From JASJBU01 sp963790775 (lineage in GTDB: Bacteria > Pseudomonadota > Gammaproteobacteria > Chromatiales > Chromatiaceae): DNA of 64,000 nucleotides. The first letter of the stretch is position 1; every line of letters starts with the position of its first letter. Shown in pieces: positions 1 through 11,682 of the stretch. A model generated the notes under the pieces. It made no database searches. It saw only the letters and a list, made by a program, of their open reading frames with translations, and had not been told where the DNA came from. Where the stretch lies: assembly GCA_963790775.1 (NCBI GenBank), contig CAWBPR010000017.1:1-64000 (forward strand). Reading direction: 5' to 3'. The position numbers were made by a program, and so were the translations under genes.

Positions 1-1
1 C

Positions 2-382
2 AATGACCACAACACCATCCTGGTGGGACAGCATCGCTATACCCTGGATGCATTCAGCTGGGAGATACCCATGGGCGGCGGCGCCCTGGATGAAGAGCCA
101 CTGGTCTGCGCGCAACGGGAACTCAAGGAGGAGACCGGACTGCACGGCGGCGAATGGCGGCAGTTGATGCGGCTGCACACATCAAACTCCGTCACCGATG
201 AAGAGGGTTACCTGTTTCTCGCCCGCGGCCTGCAACCGGGCAGTCAGGCACTGGGCGATACCGAGAGCGATCTCATTCTTAAAGAACTTCCTTTGACGGA
301 AGCCCTTAAGATGATCGAGCGGGGGGAGATCACCGATGTGATCTCGATAGCGGGTTTGTTGGCGGTGGAAAAAATACTTTAG
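2..382 (+). CDS. NUDIX hydrolase, 5' end outside the window
   Basis: This is the C-terminal part of a NUDIX pyrophosphohydrolase. The reading frame is open to the window edge, so the start lies upstream; the GTG at 23 is internal. The NUDIX box is visible as GGGALDEE followed by RELKEETGL, which carries the metal-binding glutamates (REUXEEXGU). A short tail after the box resembles ADP-ribose/nucleoside-diphosphate-sugar pyrophosphatases, which hydrolyse X-linked nucleoside diphosphates in the cytosol. Substrate cannot be assigned. The next gene starts about 75 bp downstream with no obvious link. Confidence 0.85.
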   Translation, partial: NDHNTILVGQHRYTLDAFSWEIPMGGGALDEEPLVCAQRELKEETGLHGGEWRQLMRLHTSNSVTDEEGYLFLARGLQPGSQALGDTESDLILKELPLTEALKMIERGEITDVISIAGLLAVEKIL

Positions 383-459
383 AAATGTCAACAGACCAGG
401 TAGCGAGGGTAATGGTGATCAGACCAGTATTACCACGATCGGCTTGACACAGAATTACT

Positions 460-2116
460 ATGCTAATTACGGACTTGAGAAAGGCTATCGCGCTAGGGTC
501 GGTTGGTATTCTATTGCTAGTAGAATTCAGTATGTTCTACGATTTTTCTTATCCGTTTCGGTTTCTGCGGAGTCAAGGCAAGATAATCGAGTTCTTCTTG
601 TCATTGGCATTGTTTTTCTGGAGCCTGTTCGGTGCATTACTTAATATTCTTTAGTGGTCGCAGCCTTTTTCGAAAAATAACTTTACCGTTTTTTCTATTC
701 TTCTTCCTTTTCAATATTGGTTCCTACGATATCTCAAACTCGCCTATTGATTTCCAACAGGCAACCCTTATCGTCGATTATTTTCAATGGTGGTTTTGGG
801 AAGTGGTTGAGAATTTTGGCTTAGCAGCAATCCCATTTTTGATAGCGCTTATTCCAGTTGTATATTTTTGTTGAGCGGTTACCAGAATTTACAAATTGAA
901 TTTTTCCAAAAGGTTCTATTTGGTTCCAATAAGCGCCGTAATACTTACCATTCTTGGTCTGCAAAACAGTCAAGGTTTGTTTGATAGATACCCCTCCTTT
1001 TTCAGGGTTCCGGCAATGCTTGTATTTGCCAGCCAGAGTCGCGTTTACGATGGCGAAAGATCTGAGGTTACTTACCCGGGTTCTTTAGATCCACAGGTAG
1101 AGAAAATCGTCCTGATCGTGGATGAAAGTATCCGCGCCGACATACTGGAAATCAATACATACGAAATGGATACGACACCCTATCTTCGCTCTCTGGAAAC
1201 TGGGATTGTGAATTATGGATTAGCCGCATCATCTTCAAACTGCAGTCACTATTCCAACCTCGTTCTTAGAACGGGAGTGAGAAAAGAGGAGATTCCAGAC
1301 CACAATCAAATAAGTTTAAAGAAACCTTCGATTTGGCAATTTACCAGGGAGGCCGGGTATTACAATGTTTACCTGGATGCCCAGAGTGCCGAGGAATGGG
1401 CGAATTTCCAAAACTTCATGAATGAGAATGAGGCTTCATTCGTAGACGAAATCATCAGGGTTCGCCAGGAAACCGCATATGAAAGCGACGGTGTTGCCCG
1501 TGAAATGTTAATGGATCATCTCAAGCGACCCGGAAAGACCTTTCTCATGCTCAATAAATATGGAATTCATTTTCCATACTTCAGGAGTCATCCAAAAAAG
1601 TACAATTATTTCAGTCCTGTTCTTGAGCAGGGTGAGCCAATGAATGATCGGGAAAAATCTCTTAATTCTTATATGAATGGAATACGCTGGAGTGTTGATG
1701 ATTGGTTCAAAGACCTGTTAACCAAAAGCGGGGATTTTAGAACATACGTAATTATATATTCGAGTGATCATGGGCAAAATATAGTCGACGATGGAACATT
1801 GGCTACTCACTGCAGGCCGAGAGCAAATCGTTTCGAAGGTATTGTGCCGATGATGGTTTTTTCTAACGACACGCGAGTCTTGGAAAGATTCAAGGCGGTA
1901 CAGGAGGCCAATTACGGCAAGACGAGCCACTTTCAGGTATTTCCGACGCTAATTAGACTTTCCGGCTACGAAGACTCGTGGGTGAACAGCCATTTCGGGC
2001 CATCGCTGACCGAGCTGCCAGACACATTGCCAGAATTTTTTGTGGGAGATGTCCATGGTCGTGGGTCAGTCAGGCGATGGGTCTCTATACTTTCCCCGGA
2101 AACTGAAAGTTACTGA
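460..2116 (+). pseudogene. EptA-like phosphoethanolamine transferase (alkaline phosphatase superfamily), broken
   Basis: Three consecutive reading segments together match one membrane-bound phosphoethanolamine transferase of about 550 residues, the usual EptA-family size. The first (from ATG 460) and second (to 874) are hydrophobic and form the multi-pass N-terminal domain; they are separated by a +1 shift near 650 (CTTT). A TGA at 872-874 lies in frame with the following sulfatase-type domain, which could restart at TTG 896. That domain keeps the metal/nucleophile motif VDESIRAD (Ser in place of EptA Thr), a KYGIHFPY segment and SSDHGQN near the C-terminus. If intact, it would modify lipid A or periplasmic glycans at the inner membrane. 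Whether the soluble domain is made alone is unknown. Confidence 0.7.
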
Positions 2117-2677
2117 GGCCTGGAATAATAGGGACCATATTTTTGTGTGCTCAGCGTCGCCGATGGTTCAGCCACTGTACAAAGCCGAACAACCCCAGGT
2201 CAGCCGCCGTCGAGCAATTGCCCCGGCACCCCTCAGATCTCCCACACCGCGCAAGGCGCAATAACCTGAAAACATCGCACCGAATGTTAATCAACATAAG
2301 CAAGGTTCATCTCGTCGCCACTTGCCCAATCAGGTATATAGACGCCTTTATCGACCAGGCGCTGAAAAGCCGAATACGATTAATCTTACGATTATCTGGG
2401 TCAGTCTCGCAAAGTAGAAAGTAATAGAATAGTATCACTTTTGCTATAGACGACATACCACAGCTAAAGGGGGCCAGGATCGCTCCGGCGGACGTATCAG
2501 GCGTACAAAATCGTGGTTACTACGAGTTCCATGCGAGCTTTTCGATTAGCTAGCCATCATGTTGACTGTTCTGTGGTTTGGGAGTAATTTGTTGAGCCGA
2601 TTGTGGGGTCCTCCCGGCGATCCCCTCCATTCCAATCCCTACTTCAATTCCGATGCTCAGGAATAACATGGACAAAA
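2117..2677. other. intergenic, no supported gene
   Basis: No reading frame here has family resemblance or a convincing ribosome-binding site. secD, which normally precedes secF, is absent from this stretch. Confidence 0.6.
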
Positions 2678-3616
2678 ATGCGCATCTTTCAAACTGAGAC
2701 CCGTATCGACTTCATGGGGCAGCGACGGCTCGTGGCCATGATGTTGGCCCTGCTTATCGCCGTCAGCATTGGATCTCTCCTCTTTCGCGGCCTGGTTTTG
2801 GGACTTGACTTCACCGGCGGAACGTTGATCGAACTCGGTTACCCGGAACCGATAGATGTTGGATTTGTGCGTAAGAGCCTGGCCGAAGGCGGATTTGCTG
2901 ACGCTGGAGTGCAGCACTTCGGTACATCACTGGATCTGATCGTGCGGCTCTCACCTCGCCCGGGTGAGCAAAGCGCGGAGCTCAGCAACCGGGTGCTTGC
3001 GGTTCTGCAGGCTGCGGATCAGAGCACCGTCGAGATACGTAAAGTCGATTACGTCGGCGCACAGGTCGGCGATGAACTCACCGACCAGGGCGGTCTGGCC
3101 ATGCTGTTTGCCTTGATCGGCATACTTATCTACGTGGCATTGCGCTTCGAATGGCGTCTCGCTCTGGGGGCAGTCCTTGCAACGGTGCACGACGCATTGT
3201 TCGTCATCGGTTTCTTCTCTTTGTTCAGGCTTGAGTTTGACCTCAACGTCTTGGCTGCCGTGCTTGCGATAATAGGCTATTCACTCAACGATACCATCGT
3301 GGTCTTCGATCGTATTCGGGAGAATTTTCGCCGCATGCGCGCTGCGGCGGTTGTGGAAGTGATGAACGAATCTATCAATCAGACCCTCTCTCGAACGATT
3401 ATTACCGGTGTGACCACGTTGCTAGTAATCGTTGCCCTGTTCTTCATTGGCGGTCCGGCATTACACGGTTTCTCGTTGGCCCTGATCATTGGAATTCTGA
3501 TCGGTACGGTTTCATCTATCTATGTAGCCAGTCCGCTGGCGCTCTGGCTGGGCGTCAGCCGTGCCAATCTGGTTCCTGAAAAAAAACCGGACGAGGACTC
3601 AGACGAGCGGCCCTAG
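2678..3616 (+). CDS. secF: Protein translocase subunit SecF
   Basis: SecF is the 6-TM partner of SecD in the Sec holotranslocon and uses the proton gradient to drive late steps of export. The protein (312 aa from ATG 2678) has the N-terminal IDFMGQRR segment, TM1, the GLDFTGGTLIE motif, a periplasmic P4-type domain (about 45-125), then five TM helices including GYSLNDTIVVFDRIREN, the signature of the family. I chose ATG 2678 because homology begins at MRIFQTETRIDF; the frame is open further upstream but non-homologous. Length matches usual SecF. Oddity: no secD upstream, so this copy is an orphan and may be a second copy moved from its operon. Confidence 0.92.
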   Translation: MRIFQTETRIDFMGQRRLVAMMLALLIAVSIGSLLFRGLVLGLDFTGGTLIELGYPEPIDVGFVRKSLAEGGFADAGVQHFGTSLDLIVRLSPRPGEQSAELSNRVLAVLQAADQSTVEIRKVDYVGAQVGDELTDQGGLAMLFALIGILIYVALRFEWRLALGAVLATVHDALFVIGFFSLFRLEFDLNVLAAVLAIIGYSLNDTIVVFDRIRENFRRMRAAAVVEVMNESINQTLSRTIITGVTTLLVIVALFFIGGPALHGFSLALIIGILIGTVSSIYVASPLALWLGVSRANLVPEKKPDEDSDERP

Positions 3617-3778
3617 CCGTTCTTTCTGGACGGCCAGACGGTACTGACGACCAATATTGGACAGACCGGAGTTTTCAATCAGCACGCAGATGAGTTTGGA
3701 GTTTTTTATGCTCGATCATTTTTACAAACAAGGAGGTTCTCTGCTAACACATTCTGTTTCTAAAATCGTGATCTGTCC

Positions 3779-3940
3779 CTATCGGTCTAGTGAATGCTCT
3801 TCTACCCGTTCACGCCACACCGCCAACAGTACCGCAATGACAATCGGCCCAAGGAACAACCCGATAAGACCGAAGAACGAGTACGGTGTCAGTTCTCGTT
3901 TTGTGGCATCACCATCGGAGCACCCTGCCTTCCAGCAGTT
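3779..3940 (-). pseudogene. AI-2E family transporter, C-terminal remnant
   Basis: Read on the minus strand, about 50 codons ending at the TAG at 3779-3781 give SFFGLIGLFLGPIVIAVLLA followed by VWRERVEEH. This is the typical last helix and tail of AI-2E/PerM-family permeases. No start or upstream domains are present; at its 5' end it abuts the dispersed hairpin repeat at 3938. It appears to be the leftover 3' end of a deleted gene. Confidence 0.5.
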
Positions 3941-4026
3941 GATCGATCAGTTTGTCTGAGAGTGGCATTCATCAGTCCTCTCAACAGAGTTTTCTGAATG
4001 CCACTTACACAGATTTCTTTACACTC
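3938..4026. repeat. Dispersed hairpin repeat, copy 1
   Basis: An 89-bp segment that recurs at 8673-8761 with three mismatches and no gaps. It contains a perfect 11-bp inverted repeat, AGTGGCATTCA (3961-3971) against its complement (3995-4005), with a smaller CTCT/AGAG stem nested in the loop. It resembles a REP/MITE-like palindromic unit; no transposase is associated. Confidence 0.8.
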
Positions 4027-4126
4027 CGAGATGAATAATTAGGGACGTACAACGTTTTTGCGATGTATCGAGAACCGCCGGGTGCAAGCGTCTGCAGGGG
4101 ATCGGTGCCGTAACGGCTTAGCTGGC

Positions 4127-6311
<2,185 letters not shown>

Positions 6312-6881
6312 CGATCCTCTGATTGAAGCCCTAGTGGGTACCTGGATGCACTCACACGACCAAGGGAACAAATTAATACATTGCATGACAGAATATTCGC
6401 CAGCGGCGGAATCTGCAAACTGGGGTCACGGGCAATAAGGAAACAGGGCCGTCATAAAGGGAATCATCTCCTTAGCATCGTAGCCAGGGTAAAACCCGGG
6501 TAACATGCAAGCAAACCATGAGCTTGCATTTGGTTTAATCAGATCGTCTTTTCGAGAATTCTTGTATTACCTATGATCAGCAATCGGTTTCCCCGGTTGC
6601 GTGGCACACCACCCTGGCTACGCCACACCATGGCGGAGCAGTAGGTCGTTATCATGTTTCTGCAGAAGATTAACCGTAATAATATAGGGCCGCCCGGATA
6701 CCAGGCTTGTCGTTAAGCAGGCATACTGAAAGTATTGCGGTATATTTCATACGGCGCAATGCCCTCTGTTTATTTCCCTACAAGAGCTGGGGACGCATTA
6801 CTTAGTTCTATTCAATAGAAGCTACAAGGACAAGTCTGTCCCTGTTGTGTGAAAATAACGTAAATTCAAGCAGTAATCGCC
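6312..6881. other. intergenic with a small inverted repeat
   Basis: This is a divergent promoter region between the amylase and the thioredoxin gene. The only structure I see is a perfect 8-bp dyad, ATGCAAGC (6505-6512) and GCTTGCAT (6522-6529), which could be an operator. No coding frame is supported. Confidence 0.45.
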
Positions 6882-7433
6882 ATGAAACCAATCCATTTTT
6901 TAACAGCCGTTTTATTGATCGGTCACATCGCCGTATCAGAAGCGGTATCGCAACAAGGATGTCATTCCTTCTCGGGTGAATCCGGAAACTTTTGCATCTG
7001 GCCTGAACCCCTGCAGACCACAGAGAGAACGTTTCTCGATGCGTTGAATAGTGAGAAAAAGTTAAGTGACTTCAAAGGCAAGCCTTTAATAGTCCACTTT
7101 TGGGGTACATGGTGCCCGCCCTGCCTCAAGGAGATGCCTGCTCTGGATCGATTCCAGAAAACAGTCAGTGGTGAACAACTGGAAATTCTCGCAATTAATC
7201 GTGACAGCGGTGGAACAGACAGTACGATCGATTTTTATGTAAAACACCAGATAAGGAACCTGGCGCTCCATACCGATTGAATGGGTTTTTTTGCTCACGA
7301 GATGAAAGTCGGTAAAGTGCCGGTTACTCTATATGTCAACTCTGAAGGCTTTGAAATAGGGCGTATTTTCGGCTTACTCGACTGGGATAGCGACAAGGTG
7401 ATTCGGCATGTCCGTTCCTGCTTACTGCAATGA
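6882..7433 (+). pseudogene. TlpA/ResA-like thioredoxin, interrupted by in-frame TGA
   Basis: A periplasmic thiol-disulfide oxidoreductase with signal peptide (residues 1-22) and WCPPC active site (Cys78, Cys81) in the order typical of TlpA/ResA. Frame 6882 stops at TGA 7278-7280, but the very next codons continue in the same frame with the missing half of the fold, MKVGKVPVTLYVN and FGLLDWDS, to a natural TGA at 7431-7433. The cis-Pro loop (KVPVT) lies in the second half, so the first half alone would be non-functional. A single substitution explains this; no frameshift is needed. Full length would be about 183 residues, normal for the family. Confidence 0.75.
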
Positions 7434-7522
7434 TTGTTGCCTCCGCTCGTGGGGTCAGTTTGAACCTACCTCAGTCAATGGACACTTTTATCCAGCGACA
7501 ATCGCGCTGAAGGAGTGTTTAT

Positions 7523-7666
7523 ATGATCAGAAAGAGAAAGCCTGGTAAGACTTACATCAAAGAATTTAAATTGGATGCCTTCGTGAGAATGGAAGAATCC
7601 GATCGTCCTGCCAGTGAGATCGCACTGAAGCTGGATAGCTGCCCAGGGCGGCAATTAGGGATATAA
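7523..7666 (+). pseudogene. IS3-family transposase OrfA, N-terminal remnant
   Basis: A 47-codon frame starting at ATG 7523 reads KTYIKEFKLDAF, MEESDRPASEIAL, the first helices of the HTH domain of IS3-type OrfA. It ends after CPGRQLGI at TAA 7664-7666, with the rest of OrfA and all of OrfB missing. It lies directly between the broken thioredoxin gene and cnoX, so an insertion and later deletion probably shaped this junction. Confidence 0.65.
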
Positions 7667-7701
7667 TCTGCGTTTGTCTAAACGTTTAGTCCGCCACCCT
7701 T

Positions 7702-8574
7702 ATGAGTGATCAAGAAGCCTTTATTTTTGAAGTATCCCAGACTAATTTTGGTTCCACAGTCATCCTCAACTCTCACAAGATTCCGGTAGTCGTGGAATTC
7801 ATGGGTGTCTGGTCCGAACACTGTATTCGTCTGGAGGATTCCCTGGTGGCCCTGGCCAGGGAGTTTGCCGGCCAGTTTATTTTCGCCAAGGTGGATATTG
7901 ACGAACAGACGGAGCTTCGCAACGAGTATGTCATCCAGAACGTACCCACCCTCAAGGTTTTCAAGGACGGGAAAGTCGTGCTTACCAAGGAGGGGTTGCT
8001 CAGTGATGAGGATTTAGGCGCGTTACTGAAGTCCTACGGAATCTTCCGGGCATCCGATGAAATGCGTGAGCAAGCCCGTCAGAAGCACTTGGCTGGCGAC
8101 ACGATGGGCGCCGTTAGCCTGCTCACTCAAGCCATTCAAAAGGATCCAGGGAACACCCGGGTGGCCATGGATATGGTGCAGGTGATGTTGGACATGGGAG
8201 AACTGCAGTCAGCACAGGCCTTGTTCGACAAACTGCCCCAGAAAGACAAGGACAGCCTCACCGGCCGGTCATTGACCGGGCAACTGACCTTCAAAACCTT
8301 AGCGGCAAAAACCGAGGGTAAGGAACGACTGCTTGAGCGAATTGCCCAAAATGCAGAGGATCATGATACGCGTTTTGACCTTGCCGTTTGTCTGGTCGCG
8401 GAACACGATTACAGGCAGGCCATGGAGAATCTGTTTGTCATATTCGACATGGAGCCTGACTACAAGGAAGGCGCAGCACAGGAGATGATCATCAATCTCT
8501 CCAATATGCTGGCGCCCAACGAACCCATGCTGGCACAGGAGTTCCGCCGCCGTCTGGGCAGTGCGCTCAGCTAG
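7702..8574 (+). CDS. cnoX: Co-chaperedoxin CnoX (YbbN), thioredoxin-TPR protein
   Basis: CnoX is a cytosolic holdase with redox function that passes clients to chaperone systems. The 290-aa protein has a thioredoxin domain (about 5-110) in which the active site is WSEHC (Ser38, Cys41): the first cysteine is replaced by Ser as in E. coli YbbN (SQHC). The cis-proline loop is NVPTLKVF. A C-terminal TPR region (about 115-290) contains the paired helices seen in YbbN (HLAGDTMGAVSLL; AQALFDKLP). Length matches the family. The ATG at 7702 has no strong Shine-Dalgarno, but homology starts right after it. Confidence 0.9.
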   Translation: MSDQEAFIFEVSQTNFGSTVILNSHKIPVVVEFMGVWSEHCIRLEDSLVALAREFAGQFIFAKVDIDEQTELRNEYVIQNVPTLKVFKDGKVVLTKEGLLSDEDLGALLKSYGIFRASDEMREQARQKHLAGDTMGAVSLLTQAIQKDPGNTRVAMDMVQVMLDMGELQSAQALFDKLPQKDKDSLTGRSLTGQLTFKTLAAKTEGKERLLERIAQNAEDHDTRFDLAVCLVAEHDYRQAMENLFVIFDMEPDYKEGAAQEMIINLSNMLAPNEPMLAQEFRRRLGSALS

Positions 8575-8672
8575 ACAAAGCGGACCCCTGGGATCTCGTA
8601 TTTTGCTTTAGGAAGCATAGTGGACAGACCACTTACTACTTGAATCTAGCGCCTGACTTCCTGCTGTTGATC

Positions 8673-8761
8673 GTTGATCGATCAGTTTGTCTGAGAGTGG
8701 CATTCATCAGTCCTCTCAACAGAGTTTGCTGAATGCCACTTACACAGATTTCTTAGCACTC
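8673..8761. repeat. Dispersed hairpin repeat, copy 2
   Basis: Second copy of the 89-bp element at 3938-4026, same orientation, with an 11-bp inverted repeat at 8696-8706 and 8730-8740. It lies between the ends of cnoX and the convergent lipoprotein gene, where it could also act as a terminator-like hairpin. Confidence 0.8.
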
Positions 8762-8827
8762 TCGTTAATACTCTTTATCAGTCTGCCCACTATCTATCCA
8801 GATATTGCTCTAACCTAAGTTATCGAA

Positions 8828-10147
8828 TCATCTGTCAATATAGGAGATCGATGTTTGCCCCTTGAGGAAATATATATCGCCATTTGAAGCATAACTGAGA
8901 CCATTGTGTCGCACAAAGTCAGACAACGGGAGAACTTCAATCAGCGCGAATGTATCTCCGCTGAATATGTGTAAATCGGGATCGGGGTCATGCATGCTGT
9001 CTACCGGAATCACTGGATTGGTTACCATGTCCGTGTGCGCAACAGCGAGTTCAGTTCCCTGAAAGTTTGAAGCAGTGGCGATTGGGTCCCATTCAACGTT
9101 TAACGTTGCCTCGCGAATCAAGCCGTTAAAGATTGGCACATCACCTGCGTAATTCGGCCACCGTGTATCCCAGTATTCCAATGCGGGAGATATCATTACT
9201 CGATCAGTTGCATGGATAGGGGTCGCGGTGGCTGCACCGGAGGATACGTCGCCAGAACCCAGTTCAACAGGCGGCGATACGGTGACATCCCAGAACAGGG
9301 CAGTCAGCGTCGTGGACCAACCGTGCATGTACAACCTGCTATGTGCTGCGTTCCTTCCCATGATTATCAGGGAGGTATCGCTCGTGAACGACTGCGTATA
9401 CGGCATGGAGGAAACATTGTAGCCAACGATCGCAGGGGACACCCAATTGTTCATGGATATGTAGAGGTGGTCACTGGAACTTACTGCGATCGCATCCGGC
9501 GAGCCGGGAAGTGATATGGTGGTTCTTACGCTTCGCGTATCCGGATCGATTACGCTAACAGTACTCCCCCCTGAATTCATGACAAACAAAGAGTCTGCGT
9601 TGACATTCATATCCATCTTCGACGGTTGAGAACCCACAGGTATGCTCGTTTCCAATGTATTAGTTGTCGTATCAATTACATGGACAACGTTGTGTAACGC
9701 ATCTGTTACGTAGATCGCCGGCCTGAAAGGATCAGCAAATATCCGTTGTAAGCTTGAATCAGGGATATTGACAATTTTTGAATCGACATAGGTGAAAGTT
9801 ATGGTAACTTCACTGGGCGCTGAATCAATGATGCCATCGTTCACGATCAATTCGATGACGACATCCCCCCCACTATCTGGTGAGCTGAATGTAGGATTGA
9901 CGCCAGTCGGATTGCTGAGCGTGATTTGAGCACCAGAGACCTGTGACCAGCTATAAGTCAATGTATCTCCATCAATATCATAGCTGCCTGAGCCATCTAA
10001 GGTGACCAATTGATCTTGAGAGATAGTTTGAGGAACACCCGCGTCTGCTATGGGTACATTATTTGAAGTGCTTGAGTCATCTCCACCGCCTCCGCACGCT
10101 GTCAAAAGGAAGATACAGGATGTGATGATAATGTATAGACGTGACAT
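8828..10147 (-). CDS. Secreted lipoprotein with PKD-like domain and beta-propeller
   Basis: A 439-aa lipoprotein. The start ATG at 10145-10147 follows AAAGGAG; a 20-codon upstream extension is unlikely. The signal peptide ends in the lipobox LLTAC, followed by a Gly/Ser/Asp linker. Residues about 30-120 form a PKD/cadherin-like beta domain (TLDGSGSYDIDGDTLTYSW). The rest reads as YVTN-type propeller blades (VVHVIDTTTNTLETSIPV; STVSVIDPDTRSVRTTISL). It probably sits on the outer membrane. Function unknown; such domains usually mediate binding. It stands alone, with convergent cnoX on one side. Confidence 0.75.
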   Translation of the reverse strand: MSRLYIIITSCIFLLTACGGGGDDSSTSNNVPIADAGVPQTISQDQLVTLDGSGSYDIDGDTLTYSWSQVSGAQITLSNPTGVNPTFSSPDSGGDVVIELIVNDGIIDSAPSEVTITFTYVDSKIVNIPDSSLQRIFADPFRPAIYVTDALHNVVHVIDTTTNTLETSIPVGSQPSKMDMNVNADSLFVMNSGGSTVSVIDPDTRSVRTTISLPGSPDAIAVSSSDHLYISMNNWVSPAIVGYNVSSMPYTQSFTSDTSLIIMGRNAAHSRLYMHGWSTTLTALFWDVTVSPPVELGSGDVSSGAATATPIHATDRVMISPALEYWDTRWPNYAGDVPIFNGLIREATLNVEWDPIATASNFQGTELAVAHTDMVTNPVIPVDSMHDPDPDLHIFSGDTFALIEVLPLSDFVRHNGLSYASNGDIYFLKGQTSISYIDR

Positions 10148-10716
10148 GATGACACTCCTTTGAAAATCATTCCATTTACAATTCCTTAACGCATCATAAA
10201 ACACCATTGTTAGAATTTAGAAACATGAGAACAAGCGGAGATATGTCGTTAGTCCCCTTGAAGGGGGTATTGACCAAATCCATTGATAGGTTTTGGTGCG
10301 CAGAGACTTCCATTCCTGACCTGCTCGAATGAATCTACATCCTAAAATTATAATAGCATATTTCAGTAGATTTAGAGTTCAAGGCCTTGGGTTCACGAGG
10401 TACTCGCTGACCCAAGGCATAGCTGCATATTTATTAATCTCACAGCATAGCCAAGTGGGATCTATCCTAGTGGGCGAGAGCTGGGTAAATTCCTATTGGA
10501 GGACAGAGCAGGATAAAGCAGCAGACCAGGCGCTTGGGGTCTTGAAATGAATAGGGGATAATGGCTGGTAGACCAGGAATCAGCTTAAGAACGACCGCGC
10601 CTAGGTGTTGCTGTTTAATCTGTTTAGTGGGCTTCGCAGGGCCGGCAGCACCTACCACAGAAAACCTGGGTAAGCTTGTTCGAGAGATCCATCGAAAACC
10701 GAAAAGGCAATAAATC
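10148..10716. other. intergenic with a 9-bp dyad
   Basis: No gene supported. A perfect inverted repeat, GCCTTGGGT (10384-10392) and ACCCAAGGC (10410-10418), may be an operator or hairpin. It falls inside a short frame (10329-10550) that has no family resemblance and that I did not accept. Confidence 0.45.
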
Positions 10717-11037
10717 ATGATCCATTCCACCACCCCCAGCATTCAGGGCAAAGAGATCAAGAGTTACCATGGCGTCGTCACAGGCGAAGCCATTTTAGGG
10801 GCCAATATTTTCAAGGATATCTTCGCCAGCATTCGCGATATCGTCGGCGGCAGATCTGCAGCCTATGAAAACGAACTGAAAAAAGCCCGCACCCTGGCAT
10901 TCGAGGAGATGACACAGCAGGCGGAGGAGTTGGGCGCCAATGCCATCCTCGGCATCGATATCGATTATGAAACCGTCGGTGCCCAGGGTGCTATGCTGAT
11001 GGTCAGCGTCAGTGGTACAGCCGTGACGATCAAGTGA
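10717..11037 (+). CDS. YbjQ/UPF0145 family protein
   Basis: A 106-aa cytosolic protein of the YbjQ (UPF0145, putative heavy-metal-binding) family, which forms pentamers and has no settled function. Visible family features are TPSIQGKEI, YHGVVTGEAILG, the GGRSAAYENEL turn, and the conserved EEMTQQAEELGANAILGIDI segment. Length is standard. A nearly identical but frameshifted and 3'-divergent paralogue lies 1.1 kb downstream (12164), so the gene was duplicated here. A weak AAGG precedes the ATG. Confidence 0.9.
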   Translation: MIHSTTPSIQGKEIKSYHGVVTGEAILGANIFKDIFASIRDIVGGRSAAYENELKKARTLAFEEMTQQAEELGANAILGIDIDYETVGAQGAMLMVSVSGTAVTIK

Positions 11038-11050
11038 TATCTCAAATCAA

Positions 11051-11479
11051 ATGCACTGCCCGAAGAGTCCGGAAACAATAATTTTTGGAAGACACGAATT
11101 GGATTACACGATTACCCCCTCTCCCGACGGGGCATATATCACGCTTAAGATCGTTGGGGACATCACCAGAAAGACCGCCATGGGACTGAACCTGGAGGCC
11201 CATGCACTTGGCAGGGAATTACATATCAATCGATACCTGGTCGATGCGACAGAAGCGAGAAACCGGGAATCGATCCTGGAGAACTACGAATTTGCCTACA
11301 CCGACATGCGTAACACGGATGACATCGACACCCGAGCCCGGATTGCCGTACTGGTCAGTCCAGGCGATCACTCACACGACTTTGTCGAGACGCTGTCCAG
11401 AAACGCCGGATTCAACATGCAAATCTTCACGGACATCGACCAGGCCATGTTGTTTCTTATGCTTAATCTGGACAGCTGA
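11051..11479 (+). CDS. Hypothetical protein, STAS/SpoIIAA-like appearance
   Basis: A 142-aa soluble protein starting 13 bp after the ybjQ gene, probably co-transcribed. It has alternating strands and helices: an N-terminal beta segment (DYTITPSPDGAYITLKIVGD), a helix, then YLVDATEARNRES and RIAVLVSPGDHSHDFVE with a final helix. That pattern recalls SpoIIAA/STAS-like folds found in regulatory proteins, but no catalytic motif is visible. Function not assigned. Confidence 0.6.
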   Translation: MHCPKSPETIIFGRHELDYTITPSPDGAYITLKIVGDITRKTAMGLNLEAHALGRELHINRYLVDATEARNRESILENYEFAYTDMRNTDDIDTRARIAVLVSPGDHSHDFVETLSRNAGFNMQIFTDIDQAMLFLMLNLDS

Positions 11480-11682
11480 GCAACGCTGATATCCGATGTG
11501 CGATATGTTTACAACGCCGGAATAGATTAACCAAGATCGATAAGTCAGTATCGATTGATTATCACTAAACATTCGAGTTCAAATGACCAGACTCGATTCT
11601 AAAAAACTTCCTGGGTGCTTCCGTGGCGCAAGGCACACCATCGAACCTAACCAACAAAAATAGATCATTAAGGAGATCAATT

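Noticed and set aside
872..874. Recoding of TGA as an amino acid
   Set aside because: TGA is the normal stop of many intact genes here (for example tnpA, tadA-type frames and the ATPase), so in-frame TGA is better read as nonsense.
2143..2424. Open frames after the EptA-like gene, and a short minus-strand segment reading VDKGVYIPDWASGDEMN
   Set aside because: No family resemblance, no ribosome-binding site and very short; the minus-strand piece looks protein-like but is flanked by stops in its frame, so I left the stretch as intergenic.
10329..10550. Possible 73-residue gene
   Set aside because: No ribosome-binding site, no homology and it contains a 9-bp dyad typical of a regulatory region.
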